A stretch of 64,000 nucleotides of DNA from VBAS01 sp035318985 (GCA_035318985.1 DATHDP010000104.1:20478-84477), one strand, 5' to 3'; counted from the first letter of the stretch, positions 1 to 8,410 are shown. Numbers and translations are program-made. Notes: a model not told the origin generated them from the letters alone.

Positions 1-1211
1 AACTTTTACTTGAAAATGAAATAGGCCAGGAAGAACTGGAAAAAATTGAGACCGATATAGCAGAGTTAATAAGCGCCGATTTTATAAAGGCATTAAACTC
101 TCCGGAGCCGGACATCAAAAAAGCAACTGACCATATTTTTATTCCTACGAATATTACCGAGGAACACGGCGAAAGAGCGGCTGATGGTAAAGAAAAAGTA
201 ATGATGGTTGATGCAGCTTTGTTTGCCATCCGGGAATTAATGGAAGATCATCCTGAATGTGTTTTTTTCGGACAGGATGTTGGGCGCAGGCTTGGTGGTG
301 TTTTTCGCGAAGCAGCAACACTTGCTGAGCAATTTGGTGATGACCGTGTTTTTAATACTGCAATACAGGAGGCTTATATAATCGGATCAACAGTTGGCTT
401 AAGTGCAGTAGGAGTGAAGCCGATCGTTGAAGTACAATTTGCTGATTATATTTATCCCGGTTTCAATCAACTTGTTTCTGAAATTTCGAAGTCATGTTAT
501 TTAAGTTGTGGTAAATACCCCGTATCAACTATTATTCGTGTACCTATCGGGGCTTATGGTGGCGGCGGTCCATATCATAGTGGTTGCGTTGAAACAACAT
601 TGCTTTCAATAAAAGGAATTAAGATCGCTTATCCATCAAATGCCGCAGATATGAAAGGATTGATGAAAGCAGCTTATTATGATGGTAATCCTGTTGTGAT
701 GCTTGAACATAAAGGTTTATACTGGAGTAAAGTGCCGGGTACAGAGGATGCAAAATCACTTGAACCATCAAGAGATTATATTCTTCCGTTTGGAAAAGCA
801 AATATTGTTTTAAATGCTGATAAAAGTAAAATAGAAAATGGCGAGAGTTGTTGTATCATCACTTATGGAATGGGGGTGTATTGGGCAAAAGCTACAGCAA
901 AAAAACTTCCCGGACAGATCGAAATTGTAGATCTAAGAACATTGTTTCCTTTAGATGAGGAAAGGATATTTGAATCAGTAAAAAAACATGGAAGATGTTT
1001 GGTACTTACCGAAGAGCAACAAAACAATTCTTTTGCAGAAGCTTTAGCAGGCAGGATCTCAAAAAATTGTTTTAAATGGCTCGATGCACCGGTTGAAGTT
1101 TTAGGAGCTGCAAACGTTCCCGCTATTCCATTAAATATGCAACTTGAAAATGAAGTGCTGCCAAATGCAGGAAAGGTGGAGGCAAAAATTAAAAGCCTCT
1201 TAGCCTATTAA
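1..1211 (+). CDS. 2-oxoacid dehydrogenase E1, fused alpha-beta subunit (3' part only)
   Basis: The gene enters from the left edge: the frame is open from base 3 with no stop, so the internal ATG at 201 is not the start. The visible part is the E1 beta-type transketolase domain, with FFGQDVGRRLGGVFR, the thiamine-domain stretch VEVQFADYIYPGFNQL, and IRVPIGAYGGGGPYHSG, then a transketolase C-terminal domain (CCIITYGMGVYWAKA, EIVDLRTLFPLDEERI). About 66 residues of linker precede it, as in the single-chain E1 alpha-beta enzymes of Bacteroidota (about 650-700 aa in full). With E2 and E3 such enzymes oxidatively decarboxylate pyruvate or branched-chain 2-oxoacids to acyl-CoA. Which 2-oxoacid is used cannot be told from this fragment. 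The gene ends convergently with the 1250-2146 gene. Confidence 0.85.
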   Translation, partial: LLLENEIGQEELEKIETDIAELISADFIKALNSPEPDIKKATDHIFIPTNITEEHGERAADGKEKVMMVDAALFAIRELMEDHPECVFFGQDVGRRLGGVFREAATLAEQFGDDRVFNTAIQEAYIIGSTVGLSAVGVKPIVEVQFADYIYPGFNQLVSEISKSCYLSCGKYPVSTIIRVPIGAYGGGGPYHSGCVETTLLSIKGIKIAYPSNAADMKGLMKAAYYDGNPVVMLEHKGLYWSKVPGTEDAKSLEPSRDYILPFGKANIVLNADKSKIENGESCCIITYGMGVYWAKATAKKLPGQIEIVDLRTLFPLDEERIFESVKKHGRCLVLTEEQQNNSFAEALAGRISKNCFKWLDAPVEVLGAANVPAIPLNMQLENEVLPNAGKVEAKIKSLLAY

Positions 1212-1249
1212 AGCAACAGGAAGTCGATCGTGATTATGATCTTAAAGAT

Positions 1250-2146
1250 CTATGCGATGGCTCGGCCCATTTTTCTGATCTTGATCATTTGTGAAATAAG
1301 ATATATGATCGTTCCCCAAACTCCGGCAATGATAGAACCGGCAAGAGCCAGTAACCAAATAGGTGTTTTACTTCTTGTTGCCCAAAGTGAACGTTGATCA
1401 AATGAATTATCCAGTATTGGTGGTACACCCCAATTAACATTTTTTTCTGCAAACAAGTTCCCGAAATTTTCATTGTCTTCAGTACGGGCTATCAAAATAA
1501 AATTTCCTTTACTGTCTCCCAATAAACTATCTCTTTTAAATTCCGCGGTTACAGAACCTGTAGAATCAGTGGTGTAAGTTTCTTCATCGCCAATTGGCAA
1601 ATTTCCTAATGAACGTTTCACTGCAATTTTTAATTCTACTCCTTTTGCAGGAACCCATTCGCCATTTTGTAATGTTTTTACATTTACGATCACATTTTTT
1701 GTTTCCTCTATTCTGCTGGTATCAATTTCAATTTTTGCTTTGGCTATCTGTACTTCCCCTTTTGTCTCATCAAACTCTTTATTGGCAGTAGCTACTGCTA
1801 TAAATGTAAAGGAAGAAGCTGCATCCCACACTCCTTTAAAAGATGTTGGTATATAAACTCTTTTTTCTCCTGTTTCATCGGATTGAAAAGACTGAATAAT
1901 ATTAGAATCTGAAACTTCATTCAGGTAAACATTTACTTTCATGTCTTTTACCCCGATGAATTTTCTTTCAACTTTTGTTTTTGTGTTTACCAGCAAATAG
2001 GGAATATTATTCTGAGGTTGATAGTATGCAACATTCAATTGCAATTCCTTTTTTTCATTCTTTTTTGAATCCTGAGCAAAACAAATTATATCAGCAAACA
2101 AAAAAGTCAATAAAAAAAATACTGCTTTATTTTTCAGGAGTTTCAT
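1250..2146 (-). CDS. exported beta-rich protein with C-terminal membrane anchor, unknown function
   Basis: 298 aa. An N-terminal signal peptide (KAVFFLLTFLFADIICFAQ) is followed by about 220 residues of beta-rich sequence that looks like two Ig-like domains, with repeated patterns of the type VNVYLNEVSD...GEKRVYIPTSF. Near the C-terminus is one hydrophobic segment (IWLLALAGSIIAGVWGTI) and a basic tail, so most of the chain should lie in the periplasm. It is the last gene of the minus-strand electron-transfer cluster, and its start overlaps the 3' end of the NrfD-type gene by 20 bp, which suggests translational coupling. No haem or cysteine motif is visible. A structural role in that membrane complex is an inference from position only. 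Confidence 0.75.
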   Translation of the reverse strand: MKLLKNKAVFFLLTFLFADIICFAQDSKKNEKKELQLNVAYYQPQNNIPYLLVNTKTKVERKFIGVKDMKVNVYLNEVSDSNIIQSFQSDETGEKRVYIPTSFKGVWDAASSFTFIAVATANKEFDETKGEVQIAKAKIEIDTSRIEETKNVIVNVKTLQNGEWVPAKGVELKIAVKRSLGNLPIGDEETYTTDSTGSVTAEFKRDSLLGDSKGNFILIARTEDNENFGNLFAEKNVNWGVPPILDNSFDQRSLWATRSKTPIWLLALAGSIIAGVWGTIIYLISQMIKIRKMGRAIA

Positions 2147-3437
2147 CAGTTAATGTTTTATAGATTGAGATTACAGGGAATATTCTTGCTAATAGTGTAA
2201 TGATCAACAAGGCACCTGCCAATGAACCCATCGCAATAGCCCATTCTTGCCAGCTGGGAAAATAATGACTGTATTTTTCAGGAGCATCATGCTTTGGCAA
2301 AAATGGATGAAGCAATGTGGGAGTAACTATAAGATAACGTTTAAACCAAGCACCGATCACTACCATTACCCCGGCAATAAACATTGGCAATGGTTTTCTT
2401 CCTTTCTTAAATAAGATGATAACAATTGGAATGATCATTCCAATGAAGATCGCAAACCAGAATAAGGGGGCAAATTCACCAGCAAATAATTCAGTCAAAT
2501 GTGCTTCTTCCGGCTTTTTCATTTTGAAAGCTGGTACCAGGTATTCATTCACATTAAAATAGAGATACAAAAGTGCCAGCATCACTAATATCCTTCCCAT
2601 TTTTTCAAAATGCATTTCAGTTATATATTCTTCCAATTTATATACGCGGCGAAAAACATACATTGCTACGACCACTCCACCTGCTCCAACCAAAAATGCA
2701 CCGGAAACAAAATAGGCTCCAAAGTTGGTGCTGTCCCAACCGGGTCTGTAAGTAGTGGCAAATAACCAGGAGGTAACGGTATGTATGCAAAATGCTACAG
2801 GAATTATAACAATACAAAGTATAGTGATGGATCTGTCTCTTATTTTCTCCTGTGCTGTTGTTCCTTTCCAATATGAGCCCAGCCACCTGTATAGTTTTGC
2901 AAATGGTTTACCTACCATTTCTTTTGCTTTGATCATGATCCTGATATCCGGAAGCAACGTGATGTATAATAAAAACAAACTGATACAGAAATAAGTGGTG
3001 ATCACAATTACATCCCACATAATGGGAGATTGAAGACGACCATGTGTAAATAAATTTACAAGACGTTCAGGCCGTCCCATATCAACAATAATAATTAATG
3101 AAGCAAATGTAATTGCTGATATTGCGATCATTTCTGAGATCCTTGTCAATGGTGTACGCCACTTGACATTGCTTAACCGGAAAATAGCAGTGATTAATGA
3201 TCCCACCAGGCTGATAGCTACAAAGAATACAAAGTTTGAAATATAAATTCCCCATGAAGCATAGTCACCCATGTTAGTTACAACCAGGCCATTTTTCAAT
3301 TGAAGGAAATATGCATAAGCTCCAACAAGACATATAACGATCAAAGAAGCTGTCCATATTTTTCCCCGGAGACCGAATTTTTGCGGCAATAGATCATGGA
3401 TAATTTTATGAGCACTAAGTATGTTTTGATTTTCCAC
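2127..3437 (-). CDS. NrfD/PsrC-type quinone-binding membrane subunit
   Basis: 436 aa, very hydrophobic, with about ten predicted membrane spans. Features of the NrfD/PsrC/ActC family are seen, such as TNMGDYASWGIYISNFVFFV near the start and DMGRPERLVNLF after the third span. Proteins of this family exchange electrons between the quinone pool and a partner iron-sulfur subunit. The gene lies 10 bp downstream of a four-cluster ferredoxin gene, the usual arrangement for DmsB/PsrB-NrfD modules. No molybdopterin catalytic subunit is present in the cluster, which is unusual for PsrABC-type enzymes. It may serve an enzyme encoded elsewhere, or act as a quinol oxidase module feeding the cytochrome c encoded upstream. 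Confidence 0.85.
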   Translation of the reverse strand: MENQNILSAHKIIHDLLPQKFGLRGKIWTASLIVICLVGAYAYFLQLKNGLVVTNMGDYASWGIYISNFVFFVAISLVGSLITAIFRLSNVKWRTPLTRISEMIAISAITFASLIIIVDMGRPERLVNLFTHGRLQSPIMWDVIVITTYFCISLFLLYITLLPDIRIMIKAKEMVGKPFAKLYRWLGSYWKGTTAQEKIRDRSITILCIVIIPVAFCIHTVTSWLFATTYRPGWDSTNFGAYFVSGAFLVGAGGVVVAMYVFRRVYKLEEYITEMHFEKMGRILVMLALLYLYFNVNEYLVPAFKMKKPEEAHLTELFAGEFAPLFWFAIFIGMIIPIVIILFKKGRKPLPMFIAGVMVVIGAWFKRYLIVTPTLLHPFLPKHDAPEKYSHYFPSWQEWAIAMGSLAGALLIITLLARIFPVISIYKTLTDETPEK

Positions 3438-3447
3438 AATAAAATTT

Positions 3448-4371
3448 TTATGATTTTGATTTAGCTTCTTCTTCAGTTTTCAAGCCATCTTCGAATTTGA
3501 AATTCCTGTTTACAGGTGGCAGATAGTAAACACTTGGTTTAGTACCAAGTTCTTCCATTAATCTATATCCTGCTTTATCACGGATCAAGTCACTGAAACG
3601 GAAAGTTTCTGTTCCGTTTGTTACAGTATCTTCATTCATATCTCCAAAAGCAAATACACCGTTCGGACATGCTGACACGCAGTGAGGCAATTCGCCTTTC
3701 CTAGCCATATCCGGACAGAAATCACATTTGCCTACTGTTCCTTTCTTTTGAGGAACACTTGTTTCGCAGGAGTAATGTTTATGCTCCACTTCAACTGGCA
3801 ATAATGGTTCTTCCCAATTAAACACCCGTGTTGAGTAAGGACATGCAGCCATACAAAAACGACAACCAATACAACGGTCACTATCAATCAATACTATTCC
3901 ATCTTGTCTTTTAAATGTAGCATCAACAGGACAAACTTTTACACAAGGAGGTTCATCGCAATGCATGCAGGTAGTCGGTTGCCAATAAGGCGCTGAATGT
4001 TCTGCATCCTGCATAGGATGTACTTTTATCCAGTTTTGTGCATCCTCTACAAAGTGAGCATGGTTACAGGAGGATTGACAAGCTTTCACATTTTTGCAAC
4101 GGGAAAGATCTATTACCATTACAAATTTCTTTCCTGCAATTCCTCTTCTTGCTTCGCTATTTGATATCTGTGGCAGATCAGGAACGGGTTTCAGTAAAGC
4201 TTTATCCATTTCAATGATCTCACCATCGGCAGAAAGCAATTTTACTTTTTCACCGGAAAGAGTTACCTGCTGATCGGAATCGGTAACAAAGGGATTGTTA
4301 TCCGAACAACCCACGGCAGCAGTTGCCAGAAGACCGGTAAGTAAAAAATCTCTTCTTGAATTTTTTTCCAT
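3448..4371 (-). CDS. Tat-exported lipoprotein ferredoxin, DmsB/PsrB-like with 4Fe-4S clusters
   Basis: 307 aa. The N-terminus has a twin-arginine motif (NSRRDFLLTGLLATAAVGC) ending in a lipobox cysteine, so the protein should be exported folded and lipid-anchored. Four cysteine groups follow: CKNVKACQSSC, CMHCDEPPCVKVCP, CIGCRFCMAACP, and a late set with CDFCP and CVSACP. This is the pattern of the DmsB/PsrB/HmeA-like ferredoxins carrying four 4Fe-4S clusters. It is followed after 10 bp by the NrfD-type gene, its expected partner. A stretch before the first cluster (residues near 40-60, with LLSADGEIIEMD) resembles part of the small Tat protein encoded just upstream. The catalytic partner is not in the window. 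Confidence 0.88.
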   Translation of the reverse strand: MEKNSRRDFLLTGLLATAAVGCSDNNPFVTDSDQQVTLSGEKVKLLSADGEIIEMDKALLKPVPDLPQISNSEARRGIAGKKFVMVIDLSRCKNVKACQSSCNHAHFVEDAQNWIKVHPMQDAEHSAPYWQPTTCMHCDEPPCVKVCPVDATFKRQDGIVLIDSDRCIGCRFCMAACPYSTRVFNWEEPLLPVEVEHKHYSCETSVPQKKGTVGKCDFCPDMARKGELPHCVSACPNGVFAFGDMNEDTVTNGTETFRFSDLIRDKAGYRLMEELGTKPSVYYLPPVNRNFKFEDGLKTEEEAKSKS

Positions 4372-4380
4372 TGTATTCTA

Positions 4381-4662
4381 TTAAAGCGTTGGTTTGTTTT
4401 TTACCCAGGTAATAACATCTTTATCTGAAACTTTTACACCTGTTTTTCTGATCTTGCTTATATCTACTTCAACAAGCTTCCCATCTTCCGTTAGCATTTT
4501 GGTAGTAATAGCAGCAGGACTACAAGAAATAGCAGTCTTTTGTTTCTTAGGAATGATAAATCTTAAAACAGGGATAGTGGAGAGAACACCTAATCCTCCC
4601 CATAAAAATTTCCTTCTTGTTGAGTCTTTTTGATTCGTTTCCATTTCAATATCTTTTTTCAT
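4381..4662 (-). CDS. small Tat-signal protein of the NrfD cluster, unknown function
   Basis: About 93 aa from the ATG at 4662. A longer frame from 4716 is possible but would put extra residues before the twin-arginine motif, and 4644 is also possible. The motif DSTRRKFLWGG and a hydrophobic run (LGVLSTIPVLRFI) form a Tat-type signal or membrane anchor. After it come a single SCSP cysteine and a short domain, KMLTEDGKLVEVDISKI, that resembles a segment of the downstream ferredoxin. The gene is 9 bp from that ferredoxin gene and should be co-transcribed. I do not recognise the family; Rieske-type or cofactor motifs are absent. An accessory or assembly role for the Fe-S/NrfD module is inferred from position. 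Confidence 0.65.
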   Translation of the reverse strand: MKKDIEMETNQKDSTRRKFLWGGLGVLSTIPVLRFIIPKKQKTAISCSPAAITTKMLTEDGKLVEVDISKIRKTGVKVSDKDVITWVKNKPTL

Positions 4663-4724
4663 AATTAAAGACGTAAGATAGTCTTCGTGAAAAAGTGATA
4701 ACAGTATTTTAGTCAATTAATAAT

Positions 4725-4735
4725 ATGATTATCAT
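4725..4735. promoter_or_regulatory. palindromic ATGAT-T-ATCAT site upstream of the NrfD cluster
   Basis: An 11-bp near-perfect palindrome with arms ATGAT and ATCAT lies 63 bp before the chosen start of the small Tat protein gene. Its half-sites resemble the TGAT/ATCA type used by Crp/Fnr-family regulators. A candidate operator; the regulator is not shown. Confidence 0.3.
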
Positions 4736-4782
4736 CACATGTCCATGAAACATTCATCCAGTTGTTATATTTCATAAAATAA

Positions 4783-4815
4783 AAAAGCCGCTGGTTCTTT
4801 ACCTCAGCGGCTTTT
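4783..4815 (-). terminator. hairpin terminator after the cytochrome c gene
   Basis: AAAAGCCGCTG and CAGCGGCTTTT form an 11-bp perfect stem with an 11-nt loop, flanked by A and T runs so it can work in both directions. It separates the cytochrome c gene (4833-5240) from the small Tat gene, so the two are probably separate transcripts. Confidence 0.85.
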
Positions 4816-4832
4816 AAAATAGTATGCGAAAT

Positions 4833-5240
4833 TTATTTTTTGAATGTTCTCATAAAATTCACAATGCTCCAGCGTTCGTCGGCATCTGGAATTTTCTTTT
4901 TAAAACTTGGCATATCATCTCTGCCTTCTGATGATTTATAGAAAATAGAACCATCACTTTGTGCTTGTACATCGGCTTTTGAAAAATCTCCCGGTTCGGT
5001 TTTTAATTGTGAAGCTTTTGGACCATCACCCATTCCTTTTGCGCCATGGCATGATTTGCAATGCTGGCCCCATAGTTCCTTTCCATCTGCAATAGATTCA
5101 GCATTTGAGGCAACTGGGTTTTTCATTGTCTTATAGTTGTCTGGAACGGGCCATGGTTTTTTTTCCTGGAAGGTTTTATAAGTAAAGCTGGCTCCGATTA
5201 TTCCGGTTAATACTGCAACGATAATTACGTAAGGTTTCAT
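4833..5240 (-). CDS. mono-haem cytochrome c, membrane-anchored or exported
   Basis: 135 aa with an N-terminal hydrophobic segment (YVIIVAVLTGIIGASFTY), then one haem c motif, CKSCHG, followed by GKGMGDGP-type sequence. A later methionine in RDDMPSF is the likely second iron ligand. Length and layout fit a small class I cytochrome c that shuttles electrons in the periplasm. It starts a minus-strand group with the Fe-S/NrfD genes, but a strong hairpin sits between it and them. A 9-bp inverted repeat lies about 36 bp before its start. Acting as electron acceptor for the NrfD module is an inference. Confidence 0.9.
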   Translation of the reverse strand: MKPYVIIVAVLTGIIGASFTYKTFQEKKPWPVPDNYKTMKNPVASNAESIADGKELWGQHCKSCHGAKGMGDGPKASQLKTEPGDFSKADVQAQSDGSIFYKSSEGRDDMPSFKKKIPDADERWSIVNFMRTFKK

Positions 5241-5275
5241 TTTTATTATGTTTTAAATTATCAGGATTTGTTATG

Positions 5276-5309
5276 ATTTGATGAAAGAAGGATCATTCTA
5301 TCATCAAAT
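5276..5309. promoter_or_regulatory. inverted repeat upstream of the cytochrome c gene
   Basis: ATTTGATGA at 5276-5284 and TCATCAAAT at 5301-5309 are a perfect 9-bp inverted repeat with 16 bp between. It lies in the 310-bp gap between the two divergent redox clusters, close to the cytochrome c start. The TTTGATGA/TCATCAAA halves recall Fnr-type half-sites but with wide spacing. Either a regulator site or a hairpin in the leader. Confidence 0.4.
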
Positions 5310-5550
5310 AAAAATTAAGAACTAAACCTGGTGTAAAAGTATCAGTACATCTTTTTGGGTTTATTGACCGTAGTAATTGATCTGTATGATTTTAATCAGT
5401 TGATGCCTGTTGGATCAAAACATGAGCAAGGTCAGGTAAGCCTATGTAATGTGTCATAAGAATGTCAGGTCACCTACAGGTAGTTTTGATTTCGAAGTTT
5501 TGAAATTGTTTGTGATATATCTCGATTTGAGAATTATTAAAATAGATTTT

Positions 5551-6720
5551 ATGAAAAGAATTTCCTCCTTAAAAACAGTACTTATTTTATTAATTGGATT
5601 TCTTCTCTCAATTACTATTATTCAATGTACCAAAACAGGTGTAATGGCTAAACAGTTAAATAGAAATATTTCGCCTGACTCAACAGTGTTTGCTGCATTT
5701 TATGATTTTACAAAGGTCACCCCCAGTGATATTGTTCCTGATTTCAACGACAGCATCGTAAGCAAGGGAGTGCAAAGCATTATAAAAGAGTATTGCGGCA
5801 TCTCTACTTGTCATGGAGGCCCAATCAATCCTAAGCTTTCAACATATGAGGAGATAACCAATCTTGTGTTCCCGGGAAATCCTGAGGCTAGTAAGTTATG
5901 GAACCTGTTAACAACAAATGATCTGAATAAAGCAATGCCGCCGGTAAATGCAGTTCATGAAGTGGCGTCGGGCGATAAACTGAAAATCTATAATTGGATA
6001 AAAAATGGCGCTAAAACTACACCAGATATTGCAGACTTCAGACCAGCAGCCATACATATTATTACAACTGGATGCACTTCCGGTAATTGTCATAACGTTG
6101 CGACGTCTACTGGTTCATGGGCAAGAAAAGGTTTGATCGCTGTTACATCAGCCGATACCACAACATTTGCTTTGGTCAGGCCCCCAAGTGTAACTTATTA
6201 TTGCCAGCTTTCAAATGTCACATTACGCAACCAGGTTTGGAATGCGTACAAAGACAGTGTAAGAAAGTTTTACAGCGATACACTTGCTTTTGCAAGTTTC
6301 AGGCCTTACAAAACATTCAGCACTCCGGTAGTTTCTTCAAGTGTTCGTGGCTCATTAAGTTCTTATGATGATATTCTTTTGGACATTAATTATCCAAAGG
6401 CTTTACGAAGCAACAGTACTGTAGTATATAGCAGCAATGGAAATAATTTTTATGTAAGAGGAAATAATCTGAATTCAACAAGCTCACTCGTTTCAAGAAT
6501 TGATTCCACCATGCTTCTTGCAAATCCATTTACAGGAGTATTTGCTACTTCTCACCAGGGAGATATGGCTTATAGTGATGGCGGTCTAACCAGGAATGAT
6601 ATTGCTCTTATTAAGGCCTGGTATTTTACTGATCCTAATATTCCGGATATATGGAAATATGGTAAGAACAATGCAGGTATTTTCAAATACAGGAAATCAG
6701 CAACTATCATCAAGAAATAA
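5551..6720 (+). CDS. lipoprotein with two CX4CH haem-like motifs
   Basis: 389 aa from the ATG at 5551; an in-frame ATG at 5449 would place 34 extra residues in front of the signal peptide and is less likely. The signal peptide (TVLILLIGFLLSITIIQC) ends in a lipobox cysteine. Two motifs of the CX4CH type follow: CGISTCHGG near residue 80 and CTSGNCHN near residue 175. Histidine-containing CX4CH motifs can bind haem c in multihaem cytochromes. The rest is not recognised and contains long polar stretches typical of surface proteins. It begins a plus-strand cluster of three genes, divergent from the cytochrome c/NrfD cluster, with the next gene 26 bp downstream. Haem binding is an inference. Confidence 0.8.
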   Translation: MKRISSLKTVLILLIGFLLSITIIQCTKTGVMAKQLNRNISPDSTVFAAFYDFTKVTPSDIVPDFNDSIVSKGVQSIIKEYCGISTCHGGPINPKLSTYEEITNLVFPGNPEASKLWNLLTTNDLNKAMPPVNAVHEVASGDKLKIYNWIKNGAKTTPDIADFRPAAIHIITTGCTSGNCHNVATSTGSWARKGLIAVTSADTTTFALVRPPSVTYYCQLSNVTLRNQVWNAYKDSVRKFYSDTLAFASFRPYKTFSTPVVSSSVRGSLSSYDDILLDINYPKALRSNSTVVYSSNGNNFYVRGNNLNSTSSLVSRIDSTMLLANPFTGVFATSHQGDMAYSDGGLTRNDIALIKAWYFTDPNIPDIWKYGKNNAGIFKYRKSATIIKK

Positions 6721-6746
6721 ATTATTAATAAAAAAATACCAGGTAT

Positions 6747-7406
6747 ATGAAAAAAGGAATCATCTTAACAACACTAGCAGGATTACTGGTAATATATATA
6801 TCATCGTGTTACAATAATAAATCAGATATACCAGGTTTACCGAAAGTATCTTTTTTAAGAGATGTTGTCCCGGTGGTAACATCAGGAGCCTGTGGCTGCC
6901 ATAACAATGTAAATGCAAACAGTACCAGCAATAATGCAATTGCATTCTCATTGCCGGATACTGTAATAAATGGTCAAATAGTAAGAAGACCTAAATCAGA
7001 TGCAATAGTGGCAAGAGTTGATACAATTGCGCAATGGGCAAATGATAAAATTTCTCACCCGGGCGGCGGCAATGTTTTCCTGACTGAAAATCAAAAAATA
7101 CTATTCAGGAAATGGAAAGAACAGGGACAACCTTACGATGGAGGTGAAATAGTATGTGATGTTACCGGCAGTATTAAATACTCAACACATATAGTTTCTA
7201 TTTATAATGGTACATGTAAGTCTGCAGGCTGTCATGGTGGTCGTGGGCCGGTTCTTGATTACAACAAGATGGTTGCAGACAAAAATACTTTATTAGTTAT
7301 GATGAATAGTGGCGGAAGCAGTGGCCATCCGGGTGGTGTGATAGGTTTATCATCCTGCGTCACCAATACCTTTAAAACATGGATCGTACAGGGACAACCT
7401 CAATAA
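6747..7406 (+). CDS. lipoprotein with CX4CH and CGCH haem-like motifs
   Basis: 219 aa. A lipoprotein signal peptide (TTLAGLLVIYISSC) is followed by LRDVVPVVTSGACGCHNN and, in the second half, CKSAGCHGGRGP. The second is a CX4CH haem-type motif similar to those of the preceding gene; the first is a shortened CGCH form that also resembles the end of a haem motif. The two halves look like a duplicated unit (each has a cysteine-histidine motif and a following W/KQGQP motif: WKEQGQPYDGG and TWIVQGQP). It sits between the larger CX4CH lipoprotein and a beta-barrel gene, with 52 bp to the latter. Probably an outer-surface or periplasmic electron carrier or sensor; this is an inference. Confidence 0.78.
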   Translation: MKKGIILTTLAGLLVIYISSCYNNKSDIPGLPKVSFLRDVVPVVTSGACGCHNNVNANSTSNNAIAFSLPDTVINGQIVRRPKSDAIVARVDTIAQWANDKISHPGGGNVFLTENQKILFRKWKEQGQPYDGGEIVCDVTGSIKYSTHIVSIYNGTCKSAGCHGGRGPVLDYNKMVADKNTLLVMMNSGGSSGHPGGVIGLSSCVTNTFKTWIVQGQPQ

Positions 7407-7457
7407 TTTATTCATCCAATAACGGAAAAGAAACATTTATAATTTAAAAAAGCTGAT

Positions 7458-8390
7458 ATGAAAAAGATATTATCACTTTTAGTTTTTACCTCAGCATTCT
7501 TTCTTACTTCTTTCGGACAAGATAGCCTGGCTGATGCGACAGTTGTAAAACCGAAAAAGAAAGTCAAATCGACTTTTAATTCCAGCCATATAATTAATAT
7601 GCACAGCGTTGAAATAGTTCCAAAAGGAAACCTCCAGTTTATGATTGCACACCATTTTGGAGTGATATGGAATAAAGAGCAGGATGCCGGTCAGAACCTG
7701 GCCCAGGTATTTGGTTTTAACTCTGGTATTGCGCATACCTACCTGTCATTTGATTATTCTCCGACAAATTTTGCTAATGTTGGATTTGCATTAACCGGTA
7801 ATTCAATGTTTGAAGGATGGGCAAAATTTAAGATCTTGAAACAAGCTGGTAAACAAAACAGCCCGGTTTCGATCGGATGGATCTCACTGGTAAATATCGA
7901 TGCACAATCGAACCCTGTCGATACGATTGAGGAAAATAAACTGGGTTGGAATAAATTCACATACATGCACCAGTTGCTTATAGCCCGAAAGTTTTCAAAA
8001 ACTTTTTCATTGCAGATCATGCCGACATATATTCACTATAATATAGTACCGTATGGAATGGAGAACAGCAATGATATTTTTTCTTTAGGAATGGGAGCAA
8101 AATACCAGCTTTCACCAAATAAGGCGTTAACATTTGAATATTCCCACCAATTCAATATGTATGAGAATGTAATTACCAAAACCGGGAATATAGTTAATTA
8201 CGAACCTGATCTTTTGGCTCTTGGTCTTGAATTCAATACCGGCGGACACGTATTCCAATTCTTTGTTGGTAACACAACGGCCGCTACAAACATTGAACAG
8301 CTTACCAGGAATACAAACTTTATTAAAGATGGAAAATTTGCTTTGGGATTCAGAATGAACAGAAGTTTTTATCTCGGCAAAAAAGAATAA
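7458..8390 (+). CDS. outer-membrane beta-barrel protein, DUF5777-like
   Basis: 310 aa with a signal peptide (ILSLLVFTSAFFLTSFGQ) followed by alternating hydrophobic and polar strands, aromatic strand ends and a final FALGFRMNRSFYLGKKE, as expected for an outer-membrane barrel. The stretch HSVEIVPKGNLQFMIAHHFG resembles the DUF5777 family found in Bacteroidota, often near cytochrome or YceI genes. It is the last gene of the three-gene plus-strand cluster and is followed by a strong terminator at 8411. Its likely role is to form an outer-membrane pore or conduit with the two CX4CH lipoproteins; no experiment is known to me. Confidence 0.8.
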   Translation: MKKILSLLVFTSAFFLTSFGQDSLADATVVKPKKKVKSTFNSSHIINMHSVEIVPKGNLQFMIAHHFGVIWNKEQDAGQNLAQVFGFNSGIAHTYLSFDYSPTNFANVGFALTGNSMFEGWAKFKILKQAGKQNSPVSIGWISLVNIDAQSNPVDTIEENKLGWNKFTYMHQLLIARKFSKTFSLQIMPTYIHYNIVPYGMENSNDIFSLGMGAKYQLSPNKALTFEYSHQFNMYENVITKTGNIVNYEPDLLALGLEFNTGGHVFQFFVGNTTAATNIEQLTRNTNFIKDGKFALGFRMNRSFYLGKKE

Positions 8391-8410
8391 GGATTTAAAA
8401 ACATTTTTAC

